A DNA stretch of 64,000 bases from CAXMQZ01 sp963707075. Lineage in GTDB: Bacteria; Acidobacteriota; Thermoanaerobaculia; Multivoradales; JAHEKO01. Numbering within the stretch: the stretch's first letter is position 1; each line of letters opens with the position of its first letter. This document shows positions 9,003-17,756 of the stretch, one piece after another. Location: the NCBI GenBank assembly GCA_963707075.1, contig CAVPOX010000002.1, positions 1,736,001-1,800,000 of the forward strand. The letters run 5' to 3'. Under the pieces are notes generated by a model. It was not told the origin of the DNA and did not search any database. It was given only the letters and a program-made list of their open reading frames with translations. The position numbers were made by a program, and so were the translations under genes.

Positions 9003-9082
9003 GCCCGACGGCGCGGGCGTCCATTCGCCGAACGTAGCCTTACCCTCTTCCCGCGGAGTGAGGCGATTGGACGAGCGCACCG
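9003..9082. repeat. 80-bp repeat, copy 3
   Basis: This copy is direct and nearly identical to copy 1: four differences in 80 bases, at positions 10, 49, 50 and 65 of the repeat. It ends 12 bases before the small minus-strand open frame at 9095-9286. Confidence 0.8.
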
Positions 9083-9094
9083 TCGACCTGGAGA

Positions 9095-9286
9095 TCAACC
9101 AGCCGGACAGGTCGCCGTGTCGCCCGGAATCTGACCGGTCAGCAGCAGGAAGTTCTTGAAAGGACCCATGTTGTTCATTGTTTCCCACTTCGGCCCCTGG
9201 AAGCGCAACCTTCGGGTCGTCATGCCCTTCATCGGCCCGTATTTGCCTGCCCCCATCTCTTCCCAACGGTCAGTGTTGGCGAACAT
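9095..9286 (-). CDS. Small hypothetical protein or gene remnant
   Basis: This minus-strand frame just after lhr would encode 63 residues from ATG 9286, or 64 from GTG 9289. It contains GPKWETMNNMGPFKNFLLLT and ends GDTATCPAG. The composition (aromatics, Gly, Asn, few Arg) looks more protein-like than the usual antisense noise. However, no ribosome binding site precedes it, and the same frame stays open back into lhr. It may be a real small protein or the surviving end of an older gene. I recognise no family. Confidence 0.25.
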   Translation of the reverse strand: MFANTDRWEEMGAGKYGPMKGMTTRRLRFQGPKWETMNNMGPFKNFLLLTGQIPGDTATCPAG

Positions 9287-9339
9287 CACGTAATCGACTT
9301 TCAGATCGAGCTCGGTCTTGGCCAGCCCGCCGGCAGCGA

Positions 9340-12300
9340 TCAGAATCGTCGGCGCAGCTTGAGGCCGGAGGGCTCTCGGGTCGTCGCGAAACGGGTCTCC
9401 AGGACTGGGGCGTACGGGCTGCTGATTGCAGGCTCGCTGTTGATCGTCTCCACGGTGATCGCCTTTCTTGGAGCGAACTGACGGGTGAGCATCAGGCTCA
9501 GGAATTCCAGATAGTCGCTCACCTTCGGATGCTCGGGCGAGACCCGAATCTCCAGCTCCGCACCGCCGCGCTGCGAAACCACCACATTCCGCTTGCCGTG
9601 AAAGACAAGATGGTTCGACGGCCGCCTGGCTGGAAGTCGCCCTTTCAGGCCCTCGAGGGCCAGGCCACAGGGAGAAGCCGGGTCGGTGGCATTCATCCAG
9701 TAGATCGTGTCCTGGGGCAGCCCGTCTCTCAGATCCCTGAAGGCGCTGGGGGAAATGAACTGAACCCCCGGAATGCCCTCGAAGAACCGTCCCGAGAGGA
9801 TCTCCCCGGAAAGCTCCATCCGGCGCAAGGTCCGAAACAGACGCGACCACTGGAAAACTGGCAGCTCGCGGGCCAGGAGCTCGCGGAACAGCACTCCGTG
9901 GCGGTGCAGCAACAAGCGCACACGATCCTTGTTGAGCTCCTCCAGATCCAGAGCATCCAGAGGCTCCTGGTCATCCATGGGACCGCTGGCCGTGACCCAC
10001 CAGTCCCCCTCGTCGGGCCGTCCGGCTCGCCAGCGTTCGAATCTTCCGCGGCGCGACAGGCCGCGACGACCAGAGCCTGTCCTGCCCGCCGATCCTGCGG
10101 ACGGCTCGAGCTTCAGAGGCTCGAATCGATTCAGCACGCCCCGCCGCAGAACCTCGAAAGTGGTGTTGGTGATCGCCCCCTGCCAGGCGAGCTCCCAGAG
10201 GCGCGCGCTCAGCTCAGCCGAGCTCGATCCAGATCTCGCCAGTAACTCGGTCAGCGAGTACCGTCCGGGTTGAGATGGAAAGATTTCCGAGAGTGACGCC
10301 GTCGAGCTGCCGGTCTGGTCAGCGCTCTCCTGAAGCAGGTCACGGTCCGATCGGAGCACGAAGCTGATCTGCTCCTTGCCGCAGCCGAGCCAGATCAGAT
10401 CCGTTTCCTGAAACAATCCGTCGAGCCAGTTGGTGTAGTAGGGATCCACCCTGGCGGGCAGAATCTGCGATTCCCACCTGCCGACCGGTGCCAGGTAGCC
10501 AAACAGATTCTCGAGCGCCGTGCGCAGCCCCTGGGCATCGCCCGCACCCCGGCCCAGCCCCTGTTGGTGAGCGAGAAGGTGTGGCAGCTCCTGCACAGGA
10601 CGCGCCTGGAAGGATGGCCGTGACGCAGCCCGAAGCAGTCGCAAAAGCCTTTCGAGATTCTCGGCATCACAGATTTCCAGCTCGTCACGCTCGCTCAGCC
10701 CCTCGCGGAAGTGATCGATGACCACGACCTCTTCGTCCACGAGCGTCTCGAGCGCAGCCTCGAGGTGTGTCTCCTCGATTCCCAGATGCATGGCCAGCAG
10801 GGACTTGTCGAACGGGCCATAGAAGCGAATCCACTCCGCGACGAGACCTACCAGAGGATCCGGGTCCTCTGCCGACTCCTCCTCGAGGAGCGGAATGGCC
10901 GAGCCTTCGTCTACCAGCGAGATGTCCAGGGCTCGCATCAGACGGGGAACCTGATCCACGTGAGCGACGGCGGTCGGCTCGGAGTTTCCACCCACGGCAA
11001 CCCTCACCAACCTGCTGCGCGCCTCCTGCAAGAGGGCCTCCAGCTCTTCGGCCTCCGCCAAGAGGTCGCGCTCCATGGCCGCCACCAGTTCCCGCCATTC
11101 GGAAAGCGGCATCACCACTCGCTCGCGCACCCAGTCGATCAGATCGTCGCTGCTCTGCGGGGCATATCCGGGATAGGTCCGATGCAGCTTGCGCTGGAAG
11201 TCGGCGACCAGGGCGTCCGGCAGACGGGGCCGCAGCTGAGACCCGAAGACCAGCTCCCGCAGGAGATCATGCCGCAGCGGGCTACGCCCTGCTGTTTCCG
11301 GCTGATCGTCTTCATACATCAGCCGGTTGGTCAGTTTCCAGACAACATCCGCGGCAAAGGGCGACGGCGTGCTCGTGGTCGTTTCGCTCGAAAGGATCTC
11401 GCCACCTTCGAGCTCTGCGAGAACCCTTGCCAGGTTGTCGAGGTCGAACTCATCCTGCAGACACGTTCGCCAGGTCTCGACCAGAACCGGAAAGTCCTCG
11501 TACTTCTGAATCGACTGCAGCAGCTTCTTCGCCCGCTGCCGGTTGAACCACAACGGCACCCTTCGACGAAAGTCGCCTCGCGGCAGGAGCAGCGCTCGAC
11601 CTGCGTTCTCCCGAAAGCGAGCGCCAAAGAAGCCACTCTGCTCCAGTTCTTCACGCAGCAATCTCTCCAGGTTGTCCGGATGCACCAGACGCAGGATACG
11701 CATCGGATCGTCCCCGGCCGGAATCGACAGCATCAGGCAGTCATTGTCCTGCTCGATCTGTAGCTGTTCGTTTGTCTCCCTCCTCCAGGCGGCGGCCAGG
11801 GCCAAAGCCAGGGGACGATTCACCCGGCCACCCCAACGCGTGTGGAGAATCACCCGTCGCTGGCCTATGACCTGCTCGTCCTGCGCCGGCAGATTCTCGA
11901 CCAGCACGTGGTACCGATGCGGCAAGGGCTGGCCCGTTGCGGCTCGCTGCTCTACGAGAAATCCTGTCAGGTCCTCGGCTGCCTTTGCGGCCACCCCCTG
12001 CGCTTCGAGCTCCTGTCGCAAGCGCTGTTGACCGCCATCCGTGCTCAAGACCTGCTCGGCCCGCGTGAGGAGGAGGCCGATCCGCTCCGAGAGATGAAAG
12101 CTCCGGTTGCGTTCCTCGGCTCTCCAGAAGGGTGCCATGGCCGAGCCACGATGGGCCGGACGCACCAGAACATCGTTGTGGGTGATGCCGGTGATCTGCC
12201 AACTCTGTGCACCAAGGGTGAACGTGTCCCCGACCGAGCGTTCCCAGACAAACTCCTCGTCCAGCTCTCCCAGCTTGGCCTTGTCCTGCGCCAGCCGCAG

Positions 12301-13887
12301 ATGGAAATAGCCCCGGTCGGGAATCGTGCCCCCCGACGTGTAGATCAGGCGTGCGGCACCCGGTCGCGCCCGCACCGTGCCACTGACCCGATCGAGGGAG
12401 ACGCGCGGCTTGAGCTCGCGAATACGACTGTCGGAATAGCGACCTGCAAGCATCTCAAGGACGAGGCCAAACTGATCTCGCGTCAGCTTGCGATAGGTAT
12501 GAGCCGTACGGATGAATCGATAGAGATCCTCGACCTTCCAGGGCTCGGCGGCAACCATCGAGAGGACGACCTGGGCCAGCACGTCGAGAGGCGCCGAGAC
12601 AGGTCGGATCTCCTCGATGTCCTGCTCCTCGACACCCTGGGCTACCGCTACCGACTCGAGCAGATCGTTTTCGAACAAGGGGTAGAACCGACCGCGGCTG
12701 ACCTGGCCCACTCCGTGCCCCGCCCGACCCAAACGCTGGACTGCGGCCGCCACGCTGGGAGGTGTTCTCAGCAGGATCACCTCGTCGAGCGCACCGATGT
12801 CGATGCCCAACTCGAGCGAGCTGGTAGCGACGATTGCTGCCAGTCGCCCTTCTTTCAACCGCTTTTCGACGACGCCCCTGATCTCCCGGGAGAGAGAACC
12901 GTGGTGCGAGTACGCCAGATCAGTCCCCTGGTCCTGGTTGAGCAGTCGGGTTACTTTCTCGGTCACACGCCGCGAGTTGGCGAAGAGCAGTGTCGAGCGA
13001 TTGCCCTGAATGCGGTGGCGCAAATCCTCGACCACCGGCTCCCAGATGCTCACCGGCGGTGAGTGCTCCGGTCCCTCCCGCTTCGGAATCATCCTGGAGT
13101 CGATCTCCAACTGATATCGCTTGGCCGAATCCGCTGCAACCACTTCGACGGGGCGCCGACGATAAACCGGCTCACCGGTTGGCGGCGACGCCACCAACTC
13201 CTGCCCCCCGACAAATCGGGCAGTTTCACCGATGGGCTTTACCGTGGCCGACAGTGCGATGCGCTGGAACTCCCCCGACAACAATGTCAGCCGCTCGACC
13301 GCCGTCATCAGGTGGGTACCTCGCTTGCTCCCTGCCACTGCATGGATCTCGTCCAGAATCACGCAGCGCAGCGAACCCAGGATCGAGCGGCCACCCATCG
13401 AGGTCAGCAAGATATTCAGCGACTCTGGCGTGGTGATCAGGATCTCTGGTGGATTGCGAATCATGCGCTGGCGTTCGGTGCTGGGCGTGTCACCGCTGCG
13501 GGTTGCCACCCGTACCTTCTGCGCGGGCTCACCTCGGGAATGGAATTCCGATTCGAGCTCGGTCAGGGGACCGATCAGGTTGCGACGGATGTCATTGTTC
13601 AGCGCCCGCAGTGGAGAGACATAGAGAACCTGCACACCCGCACCCGTCCAGCCGCCGGTGAACAGCTGATTCAGGGACCACAAGAATGCGGTGAATGTCT
13701 TGCCACTGCCTGTCGGTGCCGTCACCAGGACATGCTCACCCGCGGCGATACGCGGCCAAGCCAGTCGTTGCACTTCCGTAGGCTCACCAACCCGCGTGGA
13801 GAACCAACGACCGATCAGGGGATGAAACGAGCTCAGGCTCACAACGCGACTACTCGGACTCCAGCCAGAGGTATCGGGGTGAACCAT
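9340..13887 (-). CDS. lhr: Lhr-type DEAD/DEAH-box ATP-dependent helicase
   Basis: This 1515-residue protein is close to the full-length Lhr size of about 1500. Helicase motifs appear in order: APTGSGKT (Walker A, about 57-64), VILDEIHAV (DEIH box), ALSATVKP (motif III), SSLELGIDIG (motif V) and QRLGRAGH (motif VI). The long C-terminal part matches Lhr-HTH/Lhr-core proteins. Lhr helicases move 3' to 5' on DNA or DNA-RNA hybrids and are tied to DNA repair. The ATG at 13887 has AAGGTGA six bases upstream and overlaps the end of the kinase-fusion gene by 38 bases; a GTG at 13845 is the alternative. It is the last gene of the long minus-strand series that begins at mreB. Confidence 0.9.
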   Translation of the reverse strand: MVHPDTSGWSPSSRVVSLSSFHPLIGRWFSTRVGEPTEVQRLAWPRIAAGEHVLVTAPTGSGKTFTAFLWSLNQLFTGGWTGAGVQVLYVSPLRALNNDIRRNLIGPLTELESEFHSRGEPAQKVRVATRSGDTPSTERQRMIRNPPEILITTPESLNILLTSMGGRSILGSLRCVILDEIHAVAGSKRGTHLMTAVERLTLLSGEFQRIALSATVKPIGETARFVGGQELVASPPTGEPVYRRRPVEVVAADSAKRYQLEIDSRMIPKREGPEHSPPVSIWEPVVEDLRHRIQGNRSTLLFANSRRVTEKVTRLLNQDQGTDLAYSHHGSLSREIRGVVEKRLKEGRLAAIVATSSLELGIDIGALDEVILLRTPPSVAAAVQRLGRAGHGVGQVSRGRFYPLFENDLLESVAVAQGVEEQDIEEIRPVSAPLDVLAQVVLSMVAAEPWKVEDLYRFIRTAHTYRKLTRDQFGLVLEMLAGRYSDSRIRELKPRVSLDRVSGTVRARPGAARLIYTSGGTIPDRGYFHLRLAQDKAKLGELDEEFVWERSVGDTFTLGAQSWQITGITHNDVLVRPAHRGSAMAPFWRAEERNRSFHLSERIGLLLTRAEQVLSTDGGQQRLRQELEAQGVAAKAAEDLTGFLVEQRAATGQPLPHRYHVLVENLPAQDEQVIGQRRVILHTRWGGRVNRPLALALAAAWRRETNEQLQIEQDNDCLMLSIPAGDDPMRILRLVHPDNLERLLREELEQSGFFGARFRENAGRALLLPRGDFRRRVPLWFNRQRAKKLLQSIQKYEDFPVLVETWRTCLQDEFDLDNLARVLAELEGGEILSSETTTSTPSPFAADVVWKLTNRLMYEDDQPETAGRSPLRHDLLRELVFGSQLRPRLPDALVADFQRKLHRTYPGYAPQSSDDLIDWVRERVVMPLSEWRELVAAMERDLLAEAEELEALLQEARSRLVRVAVGGNSEPTAVAHVDQVPRLMRALDISLVDEGSAIPLLEEESAEDPDPLVGLVAEWIRFYGPFDKSLLAMHLGIEETHLEAALETLVDEEVVVIDHFREGLSERDELEICDAENLERLLRLLRAASRPSFQARPVQELPHLLAHQQGLGRGAGDAQGLRTALENLFGYLAPVGRWESQILPARVDPYYTNWLDGLFQETDLIWLGCGKEQISFVLRSDRDLLQESADQTGSSTASLSEIFPSQPGRYSLTELLARSGSSSAELSARLWELAWQGAITNTTFEVLRRGVLNRFEPLKLEPSAGSAGRTGSGRRGLSRRGRFERWRAGRPDEGDWWVTASGPMDDQEPLDALDLEELNKDRVRLLLHRHGVLFRELLARELPVFQWSRLFRTLRRMELSGEILSGRFFEGIPGVQFISPSAFRDLRDGLPQDTIYWMNATDPASPCGLALEGLKGRLPARRPSNHLVFHGKRNVVVSQRGGAELEIRVSPEHPKVSDYLEFLSLMLTRQFAPRKAITVETINSEPAISSPYAPVLETRFATTREPSGLKLRRRF

Positions 13888-16057
13888 CGAGCGTCACCTT
13901 CGCGGACGGCAAGGGGGACAGCGCCTTACCGTCGCGATCCAGACCACTGTGAGCGGCTCGCGGCAGAGCGACCTCGACGCTGGAATCGTCTGCAGACCAA
14001 CCGACCACCAGATCGGCGCCGTCCGGCAGGCGGAAGGCGTAGAGGTGCCCGGGAGGAGGGGTCTGGACCGGTCCGAGAAACGAGGCTCCTTCCAGGTTTT
14101 GCTGCAGGCTGGCGAAGGCCCTGAAACTCGGTCGCCGTCGCAGGGTTCCGTCACCGGTGTCGTGTGCCAGGCCGTAACCTCGCGCCACCAGCTGCCACCA
14201 ATAAACCCTCTCCACCAGTCCGGTTCCCAAGGCGAGGAGGTAATAGCGAGCCAGATAATCGGCCTGCCTCTCCTCGTCCACCGCGACCTTGCGCCCGGCG
14301 GGTGAATGCGGACCCTCCCAGAGCGGCCAGTTGACCTCGGTGATCCAGCTCCGATCACCGCAGTTCCTGGAAATCTCGGCAATGGCTTTCAGCTGTACTA
14401 CTTTGTCGACGGTATCGAAGCCCAATTGCCTGTTCTCCGGCGCTCCGCGTCGATCCACGTACAGCAGGCTGGCCAGGATGTCGAAATGAAATCCCGGGCT
14501 GCGAAGGTTGAGAATTCCGGCTGTTCGCAGTGGTTCGTAGTCGATCACCCCGGGCCCCAGCAACTCACGCTTCGGGTCCTGGCGCAGCACCTCGCTGGCC
14601 ACCCCGACGAGCTCCATATATTCACGATAGTTCCAGACACCCCACTTGCTGCGGTTGATCGCCTGGCCGACCTGAAAGTGGTGTCCGAATCTCCCGAAAC
14701 GATCGGCCAACTCGGTCACCGCCGCTCGCCAGCGCTCGAGATCCCGGACCAGTTCGCGGTTCTGCGGCAAGACAAAGGCCAATTCGTATCCTCGGGCATG
14801 CAGCTCTGCCGCCAGAACTTCTTCCTCCCGATGTTCTTGCTGCCACGGATGGAGCCGCAGCAGGATGCGCCGAGCACCCAGTTGGGTGAGTGCTTCCAGC
14901 AGCGCTTCCGGGTTCGCCGGCCAGGGGCGAATCGCAATTCCCATTCCGTCCCATGGGTGCGGTTCTCGATACAGCTCGGCCTTGAGCTGTGTGTAACGCT
15001 TGTGCGCGCGGCTCAGGGCGGCGACCCCGGTCGACCACTCGCGAGCATGAAGCGGAGCATCCGCCACTCGCACTGCCAGCCGTTGCATCCGTGTGGCATG
15101 TTGGTGGGGTTGATCCGAGAGGCCGTCCCAGACAGCCCGATCACGGCTCGACGTTCCCGCGGGTGCCTGTGGAATGTGGACATGCGGATGCCGCGGACGG
15201 AGCTTGTCACGCAGGCCGCGAAAGGGAGCCCGCAGGGCGTTCTTCGCCGCTACCTTGGCGAGAAACCCTCGAAAGAGCAGACCATAGAGAGCCCTCTTTC
15301 GGTTCAGACCCTGTGCTGCCTCTCCCCAATAGGACTGCAGGAACAACTCCTGGTGCTCGGGCCGAAAGATCCGCAGTCGACAAAGGTCCCGAGTTCGCTG
15401 CCAGGTCGTCAACCGTCGTCGATGTCGGGACCGATTCAGATCGATAAAGAAGACCTGGAACCCCTCCGCGTCATCTGCCTTCGGCACAAGCAGAACATTG
15501 CCGATGGACAGATCTCGATGCCAGACCCCGGCATCATGCATCTCTCTTATCGCGCGCCCGAGGGTCTTCATCACCACCTCGGCATCGATCTCGGGATAAG
15601 TCTCTCGCTCGCTACCCGCGTCCAGGGCACGAAAGAAGTAGCGGACCTCGAGAAAGTCACGCAGTCGCCGTGTAACAAAGAAGGAGGGGCCGTCGGCGCG
15701 CTTGGACTCGATCAGGAGCACTGGCTCTGCCGTGGAGACGCCCGCTCTCTGGAGAGCCCAGGCGCCGCGCCAGCTGCGGGCCGCCTTACTGCCCTTGAGG
15801 CGCCTCTCCAGCCGTCCGCGAAATCCCTGGTTGCGGAACTGCTTGACCACCACTCCAACAGTCCCTGCCGCTGTCTCGATCTCTTCGCCATATAGGTAGT
15901 TGCGCCCCCAGTGCAAGGTCTCGCTCGAGGGTGAGGGATGGGTCAAGCGCTTCACCACGGCCTGCAGATCGAGCGGACGAGCTGCGGTCGACACCTCTCC
16001 CTCGAACTCCGCAAGATCGAAGGGTTCGCTGGTCGGTGCTGGCATCGGTTCGTTCAC
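13850..16057 (-). CDS. Kdo/WaaP-type lipopolysaccharide kinase fused to a glycosidase-like TIM-barrel domain
   Basis: This 735-residue protein has two parts. Residues 45-290 form a Kdo/WaaP-like protein-kinase fold: a lysine in VVVKQF (72), the catalytic loop WHRDLSIGNVLL (179-190) and the metal-binding FFIDLNRSR (203-211). Residues 340-735 resemble a clan-A glycoside hydrolase barrel, with a possible nucleophile in WITEVNWPLWEG (Glu574). The usual acid/base segment ending in Asn-Glu reads GQAINRSKWG instead, so activity is doubtful. There is no signal peptide, so it is probably cytoplasmic and acts on a lipid-linked or nucleotide-linked glycan. It starts five bases after rng and overlaps lhr. 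The kinase call is firm; the second domain is inferred from overall pattern. Confidence 0.75.
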   Translation of the reverse strand: MNEPMPAPTSEPFDLAEFEGEVSTAARPLDLQAVVKRLTHPSPSSETLHWGRNYLYGEEIETAAGTVGVVVKQFRNQGFRGRLERRLKGSKAARSWRGAWALQRAGVSTAEPVLLIESKRADGPSFFVTRRLRDFLEVRYFFRALDAGSERETYPEIDAEVVMKTLGRAIREMHDAGVWHRDLSIGNVLLVPKADDAEGFQVFFIDLNRSRHRRRLTTWQRTRDLCRLRIFRPEHQELFLQSYWGEAAQGLNRKRALYGLLFRGFLAKVAAKNALRAPFRGLRDKLRPRHPHVHIPQAPAGTSSRDRAVWDGLSDQPHQHATRMQRLAVRVADAPLHAREWSTGVAALSRAHKRYTQLKAELYREPHPWDGMGIAIRPWPANPEALLEALTQLGARRILLRLHPWQQEHREEEVLAAELHARGYELAFVLPQNRELVRDLERWRAAVTELADRFGRFGHHFQVGQAINRSKWGVWNYREYMELVGVASEVLRQDPKRELLGPGVIDYEPLRTAGILNLRSPGFHFDILASLLYVDRRGAPENRQLGFDTVDKVVQLKAIAEISRNCGDRSWITEVNWPLWEGPHSPAGRKVAVDEERQADYLARYYLLALGTGLVERVYWWQLVARGYGLAHDTGDGTLRRRPSFRAFASLQQNLEGASFLGPVQTPPPGHLYAFRLPDGADLVVGWSADDSSVEVALPRAAHSGLDRDGKALSPLPSAKVTLDGSPRYLWLESE

Positions 16058-16062
16058 GGCTC

Positions 16063-17493
16063 TCAGGTGGCCCGAATGACAAACTCCCCGAGCTGAAGAT
16101 TCGCGTTCTCAGCCAACTCGAGGTTTCCTGCGTTCTGTTTCTGCAGTGCGGCGATGAGCTGGTCTTCCCTCTCCAGTGCGCGCTTCTCTCGCGGGTGCAA
16201 CTCCACGACCAGGCGCTCCCCGGCTGTGCCGAGATCGCGTCGGCGAAGCTCCCGGCCGATCTCCAAGCCGATCGTTACCGGGTCTCGAATCCATCCCTCT
16301 CCATCACAACAGGGACAGGGCTCGGTCAGGCGCTGCAGAAGACCTCCCCTCATGCGCCTTCTGGTGACCGCTACCAGACCGAAGTCGGACATCTGTGAAA
16401 CCTGGGTGCGGGTGCGATCCGACGCCAAGGCATTCTCGAATGTTGCCAACAGCTCTTCCTGGTGTCTGGTTTCCAGCATGTCGATGAAATCGACCACGAT
16501 GATGCCACTGAGATCCCGCAGGCGGATCTGCCGTGCAATCTCTTCAGCTGCCTCCAGGTTGGTGCTGTGTGCGGTCGCCTCGAGCTCGACCCCTTCCGTG
16601 TTACGACCCGAGTTGACATCGATCGCTACCAGGGCCTCGGTCGGGTTGATGACAATGAAGCCACCCGACTTCAACCAGACCCGGGTTCGCAACGCCCGAG
16701 CCAGTGCCCCGTCGATGCCAAAGCGGTCGAACAGGAGCCCGCCGCCGGCGTGTTGCTCCACTCGCCCCAACAGGTCCGGATCGCTCTGCTCCAGGAAACT
16801 CCGCAGGTCATCGTAGGCCGCTGCACCCTCGACCCAGACCTTGGCAATCTCCAAGCTCAAAGAATCCCGGATGGTGCGCAGCGCCAACCCCGCCTCGTGA
16901 TGCACCAAAGATGGCGCTTTGAGCCCTTTGGCGCGAATCCGCATCTCCTTCCATTTCTCCTCCTGATGCGAAATCTCTTTCACCAGATCGGAGACCGGCC
17001 TGTCCTCGGCAGCCGTTCGAACAATTACCCCGGAGCCCTGTGGAAGACTCTGGCTGAGCTCCAGCTCGAGTCTTTCCCGCTCTTCGATGCTTCCGATTCG
17101 GCGTGAAATACCGATACCCTCGGCTCCGGGAAGCAGCACCACGAACCTGCCCGGCAGAGAAATCTGTGAGCTAATCCGGGCCCCTTTGCCGGGCAAGGGT
17201 TCCTTGACCACCTGAACCAGCAGCTCCTGTCCCTGTTTCACTTCTTCGGCAATGGGTCGATTGTCCCGACGAATATCGCCCGCAAAGAGAAACGCGTCGC
17301 GAGCGAGTCCGATATCGACAAACGCCGCCTGGATCCCCGGAACCACACGCGAGACGCGTCCTTTGTAAACGTTGCCCACCGCCACACCGGCTTCACCGTG
17401 GCGTTCGAGGTGGATCTCGACCAGCTTGCCATCCTCCAGCAATGCCACCCTGGTCTCATACTCCCCCACCTCGATCAAGAGCTCGTTGGACAT
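16063..17493 (-). CDS. rng: Ribonuclease E/G family endoribonuclease
   Basis: This 476-residue protein has the RNase G layout. An S1 domain comes near the start (VYKGRVSRVVPGIQAAFVDIG). The catalytic metal-binding aspartates lie in VAIDVNSGR and VVDFIDM, and the zinc-link CPCC lies in EPCPCCDGEGWI. It lacks the long unstructured C-terminal scaffold of RNase E, so it matches RNase G/CafA. It should cut single-stranded A/U-rich RNA in rRNA maturation and mRNA decay. The start at ATG 17493 matches the family's MSNELLIEV beginning; the extra 34 upstream residues possible are not family-like. Placement after rodA in the mre cluster is common. The 263-base gap upstream holds a strong secondary structure. 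Confidence 0.93.
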   Translation of the reverse strand: MSNELLIEVGEYETRVALLEDGKLVEIHLERHGEAGVAVGNVYKGRVSRVVPGIQAAFVDIGLARDAFLFAGDIRRDNRPIAEEVKQGQELLVQVVKEPLPGKGARISSQISLPGRFVVLLPGAEGIGISRRIGSIEERERLELELSQSLPQGSGVIVRTAAEDRPVSDLVKEISHQEEKWKEMRIRAKGLKAPSLVHHEAGLALRTIRDSLSLEIAKVWVEGAAAYDDLRSFLEQSDPDLLGRVEQHAGGGLLFDRFGIDGALARALRTRVWLKSGGFIVINPTEALVAIDVNSGRNTEGVELEATAHSTNLEAAEEIARQIRLRDLSGIIVVDFIDMLETRHQEELLATFENALASDRTRTQVSQMSDFGLVAVTRRRMRGGLLQRLTEPCPCCDGEGWIRDPVTIGLEIGRELRRRDLGTAGERLVVELHPREKRALEREDQLIAALQKQNAGNLELAENANLQLGEFVIRAT

Positions 17494-17556
17494 GATCAAA
17501 AAGGGCCGTGATCTTTTAGCCTCGTCATCCCGATTGCGCTCGCGTTGTTGTCTCCC

Positions 17557-17720
17557 GTGACCACCGGTAGGTTCTGTCCAACGGGGGCTCTCCACAAGCG
17601 CATGGCAATACAGCTCGAAGTCTACAGGTGCTCCGGCGCGTAGTGGAGCGCAGACTCGGGTCCCCGCTCGACGTTCCCAGAACCCGAGGCGTCCCCTTGG
17701 CAGAACCTGCCGGTGGTCAC
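17557..17720 (+). ncRNA. Putative structured RNA (164 nt) between rodA and rng
   Basis: The 20 bases at 17557-17576 (GTGACCACCGGTAGGTTCTG) pair with 17701-17720, with one wobble pair. The stem continues with CCAA/TTGG (17578-17581 with 17697-17700) and GGGG/CCCC (17583-17586 with 17693-17696). Inside, AGTCT+GTGCTCC (17619-17623, 17628-17634) pairs with GGAGCGC+AGACT (17645-17656). A third stem is CGGGT/ACCCG (17657-17661 with 17682-17686). On the plus strand the two irregular pairs (17568:17709 and 17629:17650) are G-U wobbles; on the minus strand they become A-C mismatches, which favours a plus-strand RNA. Size and long closing stem recall 6S RNA, but I cannot assign a family. The alternative is a minus-strand leader controlling rng. 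Confidence 0.5.
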
Positions 17721-17756
17721 CTCGTGGATTTCATGGGTGCTTGTCGATGGCGCGAG

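Noticed and set aside
8581..9082. CRISPR array
   Set aside because: There are only three copies, of unequal length, about 120 and 300 bases apart. No regular spacers and no cas genes are present.
10711..11763. A 350-residue plus-strand open frame
   Set aside because: It is antisense to lhr and shows no recognisable domain. Codon-position bias belongs to lhr.
14306..15895. A 529-residue plus-strand open frame
   Set aside because: It lies wholly antisense to the kinase/glycosidase fusion, has no ribosome site or family motif, and its low-complexity Arg/Gln/Pro make-up is typical of the opposite strand of a G+C-rich gene.
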